From positions 2,604,001-2,668,000 of the forward strand of contig NZ_CP072036.1 of NCBI RefSeq assembly GCF_018847375.1: a DNA stretch of 64,000 nt, read 5' to 3'. The position numbers were made by a program, and so were the translations under genes. Below, one piece after another: positions 45,603-54,108 of the stretch. The stretch's first letter is position 1, and the number at the start of each line of letters is the position of its first letter. The notes below the pieces were generated by a model, which was not told the origin of the DNA, ran no database searches, and saw only the letters and a program-made list of their open reading frames with translations. This DNA comes from Akkermansia massiliensis (GTDB lineage: Bacteria > Verrucomicrobiota > Verrucomicrobiia > Verrucomicrobiales > Akkermansiaceae).

Positions 45603-48437
45603 CTAGTGGGCTTCCAGCCAGTTATTCCCTGTTCTGGCTTCTACCAGAATGGGAACGCCGTTGGGAAGGGGAAGGGCGCCGATCATGGCTTCCTCAATCT
45701 TTGGAATGAGCTCCGTCTCGTCCTTGTGGAGGTCCACCAGCAGCTCGTCGTGAATTTGCAGGATAAGGCGGGACCTGGTGCCTTCCAGCAGCTTGTCCAC
45801 ATGGATCATGGCTATCTTGATCATATCCGCCGCGGTGCCCTGGATGGGGGTATTGATGGCGGTGCGCTCCGCGGCGGACTTGATGGTCTTGTTGGCGGAA
45901 TTGATCTCCGGAATCATTCTCCTGCGGCCCAGCAGCGTTTCCGCGTAACCGGCCTGTTCCGCCTTGTGCACCAGGTCCTCCATGAAGGACTTGACCACGG
46001 GGAACTGGATGAAGTAATTCTCAATCAGCGTGGCGGCCTCACTGCGGGGGCAGCCCAGCCGCTGGGAAAGGCCGAAGGCGGAAATGCCGTAAATGATGCC
46101 GAAGTTCACCGTCTTGGCCGCGCGGCGCATGACGGCGTCCACCTGGTCGCGGGGAATGCCGTACACCCTGGCCGCCGTCTCCGTATGGATGTCCCGGCCT
46201 TCCCTGAAGGCCTCGCACATGGCGGGGTCTCCGGAAAGCGCCGCCATGATGCGCAGCTCAATCTGGGAATAATCCGCGGAGAGCATGGTGTACTCCCCGG
46301 AGGCGGGGACGAAGGCCGTGCGGATCAGGCGCCCCTGTTCCGTTCTTACCGGAATATTCTGGAGATTGGGGTCCTGGGAAGCCAGCCGCCCGGTAGCGGT
46401 CAGCATCTGGTGGAACTGGGTGTGGATGCGGCCGTCCCGCGGGCAGATGTACCTGGGCAGCGCGTCCAGGTACGTGCTCTTCAGCTTCATGTTCTCCCGG
46501 TAGGCCAGGATATCCGCCACAATGGGATGCTGGGGAGCCAGGGCGGAGAGGGTATCTTCATCCGTCACGAACTGGCCCGTCTTCGTCTTCTTGGGCTTCT
46601 TCACCAGCTCCAGCTCCCCGAACAGGAAATCGCCGAGCTGCTTGGGGGAATTCAGGTTCAGGGGATGGCCGGCGGCCTCTTCAATCTTCTCCCGCAGGCC
46701 GTCAATAATGGCTCCCACCTTGACGGAAGCCTCTTCCAGGGATTCCGGAAGCACGCGGATGCCGGTGAACTCCATGTCCGCCAGCACGGGGAGAAGAGGC
46801 AGTTCCACCGTGCGGAACAGCTCCTCCATGCCGCTCTCCTTCACCTGCTTTTTCAGGATGGCGGAAAGCTGGAGGGTAATGTCCGCATCCTCCGCCGAAT
46901 ATTTGCCCATGACCTCCACGGGAATGCCGCTGGTATCCAGCTCGCGCTTCCTGGCTCCCGGCGCGGCAATGTCCTTCAGCTTGATGGTGGAATATTGCAG
47001 CAGGTTCTCCGCCAGAAGGTCCATGCCGTGCTTCATGCCGGGGGCGATCAGGGCGTGCGCCAGCAGCGTGTCAAAAAAGGGGCCTTTAACCCGTATGCCG
47101 TTGGCGCGCAAAACTTCCAGATCAAACTTCAGATGGTGCCCGGTCTTCTCCGCAGGGCCTTCCAAAAGCGGCCTGACCGCTTCCAGGTCCGCCGGACCGG
47201 AGACAGGCATGTACCATGCCTTGTGCGGTTCCGCGCAGAAGGCGACGCCCAGCAGCTTGTCCGTGAGGGGATTCAGGCCTGTCGTCTCCGTGTCGAAGCA
47301 CCAGGAATCATGCTTTTCCAGCTCGGCAACCATGGCGGAACGGGCTTCCTCCGTATCCGCAATGATATACTCGTGCTTGAAATCATCCACCGTTTTCAGA
47401 TGGCGTTCCTCAAACAAATCCATTTGGCCGGAACCGTTCTGCCGCGCGTCCGCCGCAGGGGCGGCGGGAGCCTCCGCCGGGGGCTGTTCCGCCTGGGCCG
47501 GAGCAAACAAATCGTCCGCAGGGAGGGGGGACTTCCTGGCTTCCGGCGCTTTTTTCCCGAACAGCTTGGCCTGCATGGAACGGAATTCAAGCTCCTGAAG
47601 GAGGGCCAGCAGCTCTTCCGGACTGGGATCTCTTTTGACCAGTTCAGGCAGGGTCACGGTCAGGGGAACGTCCCGGTCAATGGTGGCCAGTTGTTTGGAA
47701 AGGGTCGCCATGGCTCCGTTTTCCTCTACGATCTGCCTGCGCTTCCCCTTCAGCTTGTCCGCATTCGCCAGCAGGTTCTCCACGGTGCCGAACTCCCCGA
47801 TCAGCAGTTTGGCCGTCTTTTCACCCACGCCGGGAAGCCCCGGAATATTGTCCGAGCTGTCGCCCATGAGGGCCAGGATGTCGATCACCTGGTCTGCGCG
47901 TTCAATGCCCCATTGTTCCTTGAGCTTTTCCAGGTCAACCACCTCGTGGTCGTTGCCCCGCTTGCCGGGTTTCCACAAATAGCAGGTGGGGGAAATGAGC
48001 TGGCCCAGGTCCTTGTCCTGGGAAACCATGTAGGTCTGGAACTCCTTAGTGCCGTCCGCGATGCGGGCCAGCGTGCCTATCGTATCGTCCGCCTCATACC
48101 CCTCATAGCGCAGGATAGGAATGTTCATGGCCTCCAGAAGGCTGAAAATCAGGGGCATCTGGTAGCTCAAATCTTCCGGCATGGACTCCCTGTTGGCCTT
48201 ATAGGCGGGGTAAAGCTCATGGCGCGCCGTGGGGGCGGAAGTATCAAAGCAAGCCGCGATGTGCGTGGGGTGTTCATGCTCCAGAATGCCCAGCAGCGTA
48301 TTGGCGAAGCCGTACACGGCGGACGTGTTGACGCCCTTGGAATTGCGGATGGGGTTGGAGAAAAAGGCAAAATGGGCTCTATAGGCCAGAGCCATTCCAT
48401 CCAGAATAAAAAGGCGCTTGGAAGGGGAATCAGTCAT
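45603..48437 (-). CDS. polA: DNA polymerase I
   Basis: 944 residues with all three domains: a 5'-3' exonuclease (1-300; AYRAHFAFF, YEADDTIGTLARIA, GDSSDNIPGLPGVGEKTA), an intact 3'-5' proofreading domain (about 360-540; CFDTETTGLNPL), and the polymerase domain (about 570-944; the palm motif SADYSQIELRIMA, the O-helix RRAAKTVNFGIIYG, and LQIHDELLVDL). It fills Okazaki and repair gaps. A Pro/Ala-rich linker joins the first two domains. The gene ends in a TAG stop, which shows that amber is a normal stop in this genome. Confidence 0.97.
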   Translation of the reverse strand: MTDSPSKRLFILDGMALAYRAHFAFFSNPIRNSKGVNTSAVYGFANTLLGILEHEHPTHIAACFDTSAPTARHELYPAYKANRESMPEDLSYQMPLIFSLLEAMNIPILRYEGYEADDTIGTLARIADGTKEFQTYMVSQDKDLGQLISPTCYLWKPGKRGNDHEVVDLEKLKEQWGIERADQVIDILALMGDSSDNIPGLPGVGEKTAKLLIGEFGTVENLLANADKLKGKRRQIVEENGAMATLSKQLATIDRDVPLTVTLPELVKRDPSPEELLALLQELEFRSMQAKLFGKKAPEARKSPLPADDLFAPAQAEQPPAEAPAAPAADARQNGSGQMDLFEERHLKTVDDFKHEYIIADTEEARSAMVAELEKHDSWCFDTETTGLNPLTDKLLGVAFCAEPHKAWYMPVSGPADLEAVRPLLEGPAEKTGHHLKFDLEVLRANGIRVKGPFFDTLLAHALIAPGMKHGMDLLAENLLQYSTIKLKDIAAPGARKRELDTSGIPVEVMGKYSAEDADITLQLSAILKKQVKESGMEELFRTVELPLLPVLADMEFTGIRVLPESLEEASVKVGAIIDGLREKIEEAAGHPLNLNSPKQLGDFLFGELELVKKPKKTKTGQFVTDEDTLSALAPQHPIVADILAYRENMKLKSTYLDALPRYICPRDGRIHTQFHQMLTATGRLASQDPNLQNIPVRTEQGRLIRTAFVPASGEYTMLSADYSQIELRIMAALSGDPAMCEAFREGRDIHTETAARVYGIPRDQVDAVMRRAAKTVNFGIIYGISAFGLSQRLGCPRSEAATLIENYFIQFPVVKSFMEDLVHKAEQAGYAETLLGRRRMIPEINSANKTIKSAAERTAINTPIQGTAADMIKIAMIHVDKLLEGTRSRLILQIHDELLVDLHKDETELIPKIEEAMIGALPLPNGVPILVEARTGNNWLEAH

Positions 48438-48692
48438 TTCTGCCCTACTTTACCATGCGGCCCAGCGGTAGGCTACCGTTAAATGCGCCTCCGCGCCCTC
48501 TGCCGGATGAAGCGCCGCAAGCCCCTGGAGGCCATTGAACGGCACGCGTCCGCAGGGACGTAACGGATTTCAGGAAAAAGTTTGCCGACGCTCATTTCAA
48601 TACTACGCCGTTGCTGATCGGCATTTCCCGGAACAAAAGGAGTGCAAGCCGCCTTTCCGTCTGGTATAGAGGCGGAAACGGAGAGGATAAAC

Positions 48693-49280
48693 ATGCAGGA
48701 ATTGTTGACACGGGAGGAACGTGACAGACTGGCCGAACGCCTGCTGCCGGGAGAAAAAATCCTGTGGCAGGGAAAATCCCGCTGCGGATGGTGGAGAAGG
48801 GCCGCGAAGGAATGGAAGGGAATGCTGTTTTCGGTTTTCTTTGCCGCGGCATGGGGCTGGGGATGTTGCATAGCGGCGTCCGCTCCGGTCTGGACGGGTG
48901 AGGTCATGTTCGTGCTGGCGGTCACGGGAATATGCTGTTTTTTTGGTATTGCCCTCCTCGGCATGCTTTTGATCAACGCGGTTTTGGAAACGCGCCGGGC
49001 CAACGCCGTCCTGCACGCCCTGACGAATATGCGCCTGTTGTCCCTGGGGCCGTCCGCGGACGGCAACGGCGTCCTGTTCCGGCAGTGGAACGGGGCGGAA
49101 CTGCGGAAAATCCGCCTTGTTGCCCATCGGGCCGGGCCGGAAGACCTGGTATTCCGCTACCGGTTCCCGCCAAACGGAAAACCGGAGCCGCAAGGCTGGC
49201 CCGCGCTTCCCGGAGCGGAAGCGGTCTGTGAGCAAATCACGCGCCTCTTTCCCGGCGTGTCCGTATCACGGCTGCCATGA
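48693..49280 (+). CDS. Membrane protein of unknown function
   Basis: 195 residues with two membrane helices (about 45-65 and 70-100) in front of a soluble beta-rich domain (VLHALTNMRLLSL through EDLVFRYRF) that resembles bacterial PH-like (YdbT/YvbH-type) domains. A good ribosome site (GGAGAGGATAA) precedes ATG 48693. Its last 44 bases overlap the end of the convergent gene 49237-49803. Confidence 0.68.
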   Translation: MQELLTREERDRLAERLLPGEKILWQGKSRCGWWRRAAKEWKGMLFSVFFAAAWGWGCCIAASAPVWTGEVMFVLAVTGICCFFGIALLGMLLINAVLETRRANAVLHALTNMRLLSLGPSADGNGVLFRQWNGAELRKIRLVAHRAGPEDLVFRYRFPPNGKPEPQGWPALPGAEAVCEQITRLFPGVSVSRLP

Positions 49281-49803
49281 ACTCCGCCAGACGGTCGGCA
49301 GGTTCCCGTGAAGGCGCCGCCAGCAGGAAGAGAACCTGGCCGTCGTAAACGAGGCGGCAGACCCAGCAGGGAGCCGGATATTGCGGCCCCCTTCTTCCCC
49401 TGCGGCAGATAGTGGCGCCTGCATGCCTCAGCCGTTCCAGTTCTTCCCCGCTCAACGGTGTATGCTCGTCCACATGAAGCACGGAGCATTCCGACAAAAG
49501 CTCCGGATCATAGTCAAAAGCATCCCGGCGCAGGCCGAACAGCCTTTTTTCCGCATGCACCCAGCCGTTTCTGGCTTCATAAATCCTCTTGCCGAACCAG
49601 ATGTCCAGCAGAACCGCCAGGATTCCCACGCTTAAAAACGGGGCGAAAAGGGAGAAAACGGCTCTCATGCTCTCTCCCATAACTTCCGGCTGGGGAGGAA
49701 TGGAAAGGAAAATCCATGTAAAAGCGCATGCGCCCAGCCACAGCAGCGGAAGAATCACCAGGAGAAACCCTGAAAACATGCGGTAGTTCGGGATGCCGAT
49801 CAT
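49237..49803 (-). CDS. Membrane protein of unknown function
   Basis: 188 residues with two membrane helices near the N-terminus (about 8-30 and 48-68) and a cytoplasmic C-terminal domain. It has the same general layout as its convergent neighbour, with which it shares 44 bases at the 3' end, but no obvious sequence identity to it. No family recognised. Confidence 0.6.
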   Translation of the reverse strand: MIGIPNYRMFSGFLLVILPLLWLGACAFTWIFLSIPPQPEVMGESMRAVFSLFAPFLSVGILAVLLDIWFGKRIYEARNGWVHAEKRLFGLRRDAFDYDPELLSECSVLHVDEHTPLSGEELERLRHAGATICRRGRRGPQYPAPCWVCRLVYDGQVLFLLAAPSREPADRLAEFMAAVIRTRRERGA

Positions 49804-49899
49804 CTCAGCCGCAACATACCGGAAGCATTTTCCGCCGTCAACCGTTCTCCTTCAAGGATTGATTTCCTTGTGGGAGAACGCTATCATGCTTCCGTTTCC

Positions 49900-50421
49900 A
49901 TGACTTACACCATCACACCCCTGATTGGAGAGGAAGCCATCCGCGCGCGCGTCAAGGAACTGGCCGCCTCCATTGACGCGGCCATGGCAGGCAGGCCCTA
50001 TATTCTGCTGCTGCTGCTGAATGGCGCCATCCCTTTCGCCACGATGCTGAAAGGGCATTTGAAATCCCGGCCCGTGGTGAAAACCGTCAAGATCACCAGC
50101 TACGCCGGAATGGAACATTCCGGCTCCGTGGCATGGGATGGGGACTGCGGGCCGTTCCGGCCTGACGTGCCCGTTCTGGTGGTGGATGACGTGCTGGATA
50201 CGGGCGCTACTCTGGCTGAAGTTTGCCGGGAATTGAAAAGGCAGGGGGTGCGGCAGGTTCTCACCGCCGTGGCCGTGGACAAGCACTGCTGCCGGAAAGT
50301 GCCTTTTGAAGCTGACTACGTAGGTTTTACGCAGGGAGATGAATTTCTTGTAGGCTTCGGCATGGACCTGGATGAGCGTTACCGGGAATTGCCCTACATC
50401 GGGAAAGTGGACATGGGCTGA
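49900..50421 (+). CDS. hpt: Hypoxanthine phosphoribosyltransferase
   Basis: 173 residues. The PRPP-binding motif VLVVDDVLDTGATL is at about 96-109, with an LNGAIPFATML loop near the N-terminus, KITSYAGMEHSG, and the C-terminal VGFGMDLDERYRELPYIG typical of hypoxanthine-guanine phosphoribosyltransferases. It salvages purine bases to nucleotides. I chose ATG 49900, just before the conserved part. Confidence 0.92.
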   Translation: MTYTITPLIGEEAIRARVKELAASIDAAMAGRPYILLLLLNGAIPFATMLKGHLKSRPVVKTVKITSYAGMEHSGSVAWDGDCGPFRPDVPVLVVDDVLDTGATLAEVCRELKRQGVRQVLTAVAVDKHCCRKVPFEADYVGFTQGDEFLVGFGMDLDERYRELPYIGKVDMG

Positions 50422-50538
50422 CAAATTCCCGAATTCATATTGAACAACCTGTTGAAAAAAAGTGTCCAAGCTAGTTGGAGCGGCAGAGCCATCCGCCGTC
50501 CCCGCTCAACAAGGGAAACCGGAAAGGAGAACCAAGAC

Positions 50539-50970
50539 ATGAAAATCAACAGGGCAAGACAACAGGAAAGCGTGGCCGTCTTCGGCCATGAAACGTCCCT
50601 CATCCGGGATGTTCTGGACAATCTGGAACTGGAACACGCGCTGACGTGGCTGCTGGAGGCCATCAGCCAGCACCAGTCCGGAGAATTGGAAAGCGAACCG
50701 TGGCATCTGTACCAGACCACGCTGTTTGCCATGTACGTGGACTATGACAACGGGAAGGTGCGCCTGTCCGCCGCCCTGGCATGCCACGATGCAGACCTGG
50801 AAATATCTCTGAAGGACTTTGTGGAGATACTGGGCCGGGAAGCCGCCAAGGAAGCGGACCCGCTCCACTATACTCCCGGCGCCCCCAGCAAGTGCATCCA
50901 CCGCTACCGCAACCCGTATTTCAAGCGCAGGCGGCAGGAACGTGAGCCGGACATCGGGTTTTATTCCTGA
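50539..50970 (+). CDS. Conserved-looking hypothetical protein
   Basis: 143 residues, soluble and acidic in the middle, with a basic C-terminal end (PYFKRRRQEREP). A strong ribosome site (AGGAG) precedes ATG 50539. Features are ALTWLLEAISQH, a DYDNGKVRLSAALACHDADL beta hairpin and DFVEILGREAAKEADP. No family recognised. Confidence 0.65.
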   Translation: MKINRARQQESVAVFGHETSLIRDVLDNLELEHALTWLLEAISQHQSGELESEPWHLYQTTLFAMYVDYDNGKVRLSAALACHDADLEISLKDFVEILGREAAKEADPLHYTPGAPSKCIHRYRNPYFKRRRQEREPDIGFYS

Positions 50971-51192
50971 GCCGGGGACCGGCACGATGCCGTATCCTTT
51001 CCAATGGCCGGGTTCCGCGGGGAATCCGGCCTTTTTGCGGGCGTTCGTTCTACCGGGGAAACGTAGGGGAAGGGCCGTGAAAAACCCGGTTTATACTGTT
51101 GCCGCAATGGATGCAGGGCAGCATGTTCATTACTGGGCGCACTGGTTCAAGCGGGCAGGGAAAAACGGAACTTTATTAGGAGAAAAAACGGC

Positions 51193-51660
51193 ATGTCAAA
51201 ATCGGCAGTGGAAATAGTGAACCTGGGGGAACAGGCCATCTAGGGAATAGGGAGGCAATCCGGCGATCAAACGATCTCCGCGGATATCCATGCCCTTTCA
51301 GCGGCTTATCATTCCCTGGCTTCCGTGCCGCGGGGAAGCGTGCTTCCCTTCTTTGTTCTGTCCAGAAACTATGATGGCCGGAATGGTTCCTTTGAACTAT
51401 TTGTGGGCGGCGCACTTGAAAAAGACGGGCTGGAGCAGGCGTTTCTTCCCCCCGGGGAATATGCCGGAATGACGGTCAGGCCCCGGCTGGGATTTTTATG
51501 GGGCGCGGCCATTGGGGCCGCCAAAAGGTACTTTTACCAAAAATGGCTCCCGCAGAGCCCATACGGGACCCTGAACATGGAGTACGAACTCCATACGGAA
51601 AAAAGTATTCGCAGCCATCCTTCCATGGACCTCTTTTTTGCCGTTAAAAGGAAGGAATAA
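51193..51660 (+). pseudogene. GyrI-like/AraC effector-binding-domain gene with an internal amber codon
   Basis: From ATG 51193 (preceded by AGGAG) the frame encodes 16 residues, then TAG at 51241-51243, then continues uninterrupted for about 138 residues to a TAA. The downstream part (VLPFFVLSRNYDGRNGSF, AFLPPGEYAGMTVRP, SPYGTLNMEYELH, SHPSMDLFFAVKRK) looks like an integron/GyrI-like small-molecule-binding domain. The expected residue at the stop is plausibly Trp (TGG to TAG). A GTG at 51325 could still give a truncated product lacking the first strand. Probably inactivated. Confidence 0.72.
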
Positions 51661-51824
51661 CGGAAGAACCGGCGGCTGGAAGCTGGCGAGGCACATTATC
51701 CGGCTTTCTTGTCGCCGGGCCGTGTTTTCCCTGCCGGAGGCGCCAACATTGACAGTTGCCTGTGAAATAATTAGAATGGCGGCATTGGGCCCAGGGAGAT
51801 CAATCGGAAAAGACGGGGAGCGGG

Positions 51825-52424
51825 ATGAAAAATCATCATACCATCAGGATTGCGACAAGGCGGGACGCGGCAAAGCTGCTTGAAATTTATGCTCCGTATG
51901 TGGAAAAAACAGCCGTCACGTTTGAATATGAAGTACCGGAGGTACAGGAATTTGAGGAAAGAATTGGCCATGTGCTGGAAAAATACCCCTTCCTGATTTG
52001 CGAAAGGGAAGGGGAAATTGCCGGTTATGCCTATGCCGGCGTTTTCAAGAACCGTGCCGCGTACCGCTGGGCCGTGGAAACGACGGTTTACGTCCGGGAA
52101 GACCGGAAAAAAATGGGCATAGGGCGGGAATTGTACGCAGCGCTGGAAAAGATTCTTTCCTTGCAGAATATCCTGAATCTAAACGCCTGCATTGCCTGTC
52201 CGGAGGCGGAAGACCCCTGGCTTGGGCGGGACAGCGTGCAGTTCCACGAACGTTTGGGATATCAATTCGCAGGAAAGTTTCATCAGTGCGGGTACAAGTT
52301 CGGCCGCTGGTACCATATGGTGTGGATGGAAAAACATCTGGGAAACCACCCGGACAATCCTCCCGCAGTGAAAACCTTTGATGAAATAAGGGGCCTGGTT
52401 GCGGAGCAGTACGGGATTTTGTAA
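51825..52424 (+). CDS. GNAT acetyltransferase, phosphinothricin-acetyltransferase-like
   Basis: 199 residues of the GNAT fold: IRIATRRDAAKLLEIYAPYVEKT at the N-terminus in the style of Pat proteins, acetyl-CoA-binding EDRKKMGIGRELYAAL at about 90-105, then FHERLGYQFAGKFHQCGYKFG and WYHMVWMEK. This group acetylates small amines such as methionine sulfoximine or phosphinothricin analogues. The natural substrate is unknown. Confidence 0.85.
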   Translation: MKNHHTIRIATRRDAAKLLEIYAPYVEKTAVTFEYEVPEVQEFEERIGHVLEKYPFLICEREGEIAGYAYAGVFKNRAAYRWAVETTVYVREDRKKMGIGRELYAALEKILSLQNILNLNACIACPEAEDPWLGRDSVQFHERLGYQFAGKFHQCGYKFGRWYHMVWMEKHLGNHPDNPPAVKTFDEIRGLVAEQYGIL

Positions 52425-52507
52425 AGGTCCGGTCAGGTAGGAGTGCTGCCAATGCGCAAGCACGCCAAGGTATGGCCGGTATTAATGAAGACAGCTTTTA
52501 GTGGAAT

Positions 52508-52951
52508 ATGAGAATCATTGAAATCCAGGAAAAAACTCCGTTGCTGATACGGCAGCTCATGGAACTGTGGGAAAAATCTGTCAGGGAGACGCACCTGTTT
52601 TTGCCGGACAGCGAAATAGAAAATATTAAGGAATACATTCCGCAAGCATTAAGAGAGATACCTCATCTGATCGTTGCGGAGAACGAAAACGAATTTCCTG
52701 TCGGCCTGATGGGGATTGGCGGCCAGAAACTTGAAATGCTGTTCATTGCAAGCGAAGAACGGGGGAAAGGCCTCGGTAAGAAGTTGGTGGAATATGGAAT
52801 CGAAGCTTATTCCATCAATGAATTGGCCGTGAACGAGCAAAATCCGCTCGCCAGAGGTTTTTATGAATACATGGGCTTTCAAGTCCATAAAAGAACGGCC
52901 CATGACGAGCAGGGAAACCCTTACCCGCTCTTGTACATGAGATTGAATTGA
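52508..52951 (+). CDS. GNAT acetyltransferase
   Basis: 147 residues. It has the GNAT acetyl-CoA motif SEERGKGLGKKLVEYG (about 88-103) and a C-terminal ARGFYEYMGFQVHKRTAHDEQGN taken as its last strands, similar to YjaB/PhnO-like acetyltransferases. It lies 83 bases downstream of another GNAT gene. Lower GC than average. Substrate unknown. Confidence 0.85.
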   Translation: MRIIEIQEKTPLLIRQLMELWEKSVRETHLFLPDSEIENIKEYIPQALREIPHLIVAENENEFPVGLMGIGGQKLEMLFIASEERGKGLGKKLVEYGIEAYSINELAVNEQNPLARGFYEYMGFQVHKRTAHDEQGNPYPLLYMRLN

Positions 52952-53104
52952 CACGCCGCCAGCTTCCCCTTCGGCATAAGAAAGCAGGTATGGGAAAACG
53001 CCTGTTTCATGCGTGCCTGTTGTGAAAGCATTTTGCCGCCTTGCGAACGACAGGCCGGTTATTCACATAATAAAAATAGTGCTTTTTCAGAGCGATCATC
53101 CAGA

Positions 53105-54073
53105 ATGGGCCCCGTCATGACCATCTCCCCCTTATCCGGCACAGCAGTTCGCCCCCGTTTGCCCTGGGTGGAGACTGCGCGGCTGCTGGCAACGCTGGTC
53201 GTCGTCATGCAGCATGTGCCTTCCGGCCCCTTTCTTCCCAACGAATGGCTGATCGGTCCGGCGCTGGCGACGTTTTTCCTGCTGGCGGGATATTTTTCCG
53301 CCTCCCGCCTGGAGGGGAGCGGGGCCGGAAAATGGACGGGAGGCCGCCTGCTGTCCCTGCTGTGGCCGTACCTCTTCTGGTGCGCGGCCTACTGGCTGGT
53401 AGCGGGCATGTCCCTTTCCCCTGGTTCGCTGGCTTCCGTGTTCGGGGCGGGAACGTGTCCCCTGCTGACCCCGATGTGGTTCCTGCGGGACCTGATGATT
53501 TTTACCCTGGCGGTGTTCCTGCTGCACCGCTGGCGTCCCGCGCTTTACGCGCTCGGCCTGTTCTGTCTGTTCCTGCACCGGTGGGATGACACCCTGGCGT
53601 GGCCCAGTCCCTATATGTTCGGGGACTTCGTGCTCGGCATCATGCTGGCGTCTTCCGCACCGGGTTGCTTGGACCGCTGGGGGAAGATGCCCCTGGCCGT
53701 GCACTCATCCATTATTCTGGCCTCTGCGGCCCTTGTCTGGGCAAGCTGTGCGGATACCTTCCTGGTTCCGGACGTCGCTTTTTCCGGACTGATTGTTCTG
53801 GCCTTCCTGAGCTTCGGAATAGTGGCCAGGGCCGTCAGCCCCGCACTGTCGGAACGGCTGGCGCGGTGGTCGTCCGGCAGCTTTTTCGTGTATTGTTCCC
53901 ACATCTTCGTGCTGATTGCCCTGACAGGGGTGGAAACGTGCTTCCCGTCCCCGTGGGCACCCTGGGTCTGGTGGTGCCTGGTGCCTGTCGTGTACATGCT
54001 GGCGCGGGGCGTTTACCTGTTCCTCAAACGGTATTTCCCGCGCGCCCTCGTCCTGATGACCGGGGGAAAATGA
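53105..54073 (+). CDS. Acyltransferase-3 family membrane protein
   Basis: 322 residues with about ten membrane helices. The N-terminus WVETARLLATLVVVMQHV carries the family's catalytic His, and later MWFLRDLMIFTLAVFLLHRW and SFFVYCSHIFVL fit OafA/YiaH-like acyltransferase 3 proteins, which O-acetylate surface sugars or exported metabolites. The exact start is uncertain (53105 or 53117). It converges with the sulfatase gene, 35 bases between stops. Confidence 0.82.
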   Translation: MGPVMTISPLSGTAVRPRLPWVETARLLATLVVVMQHVPSGPFLPNEWLIGPALATFFLLAGYFSASRLEGSGAGKWTGGRLLSLLWPYLFWCAAYWLVAGMSLSPGSLASVFGAGTCPLLTPMWFLRDLMIFTLAVFLLHRWRPALYALGLFCLFLHRWDDTLAWPSPYMFGDFVLGIMLASSAPGCLDRWGKMPLAVHSSIILASAALVWASCADTFLVPDVAFSGLIVLAFLSFGIVARAVSPALSERLARWSSGSFFVYCSHIFVLIALTGVETCFPSPWAPWVWWCLVPVVYMLARGVYLFLKRYFPRALVLMTGGK

Positions 54074-54108
54074 CCTCAGGGGCGGCGCGGACGTTTCGCC
54101 CCATCCGT

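Noticed and set aside
45504..48482. Very long open frame (about 990 codons) on the plus strand opposite polA
   Set aside because: It is the antisense shadow of a GC-rich gene; polA has every domain and motif, and the antisense product is His/Gln/Gly/Val-rich with no fold.
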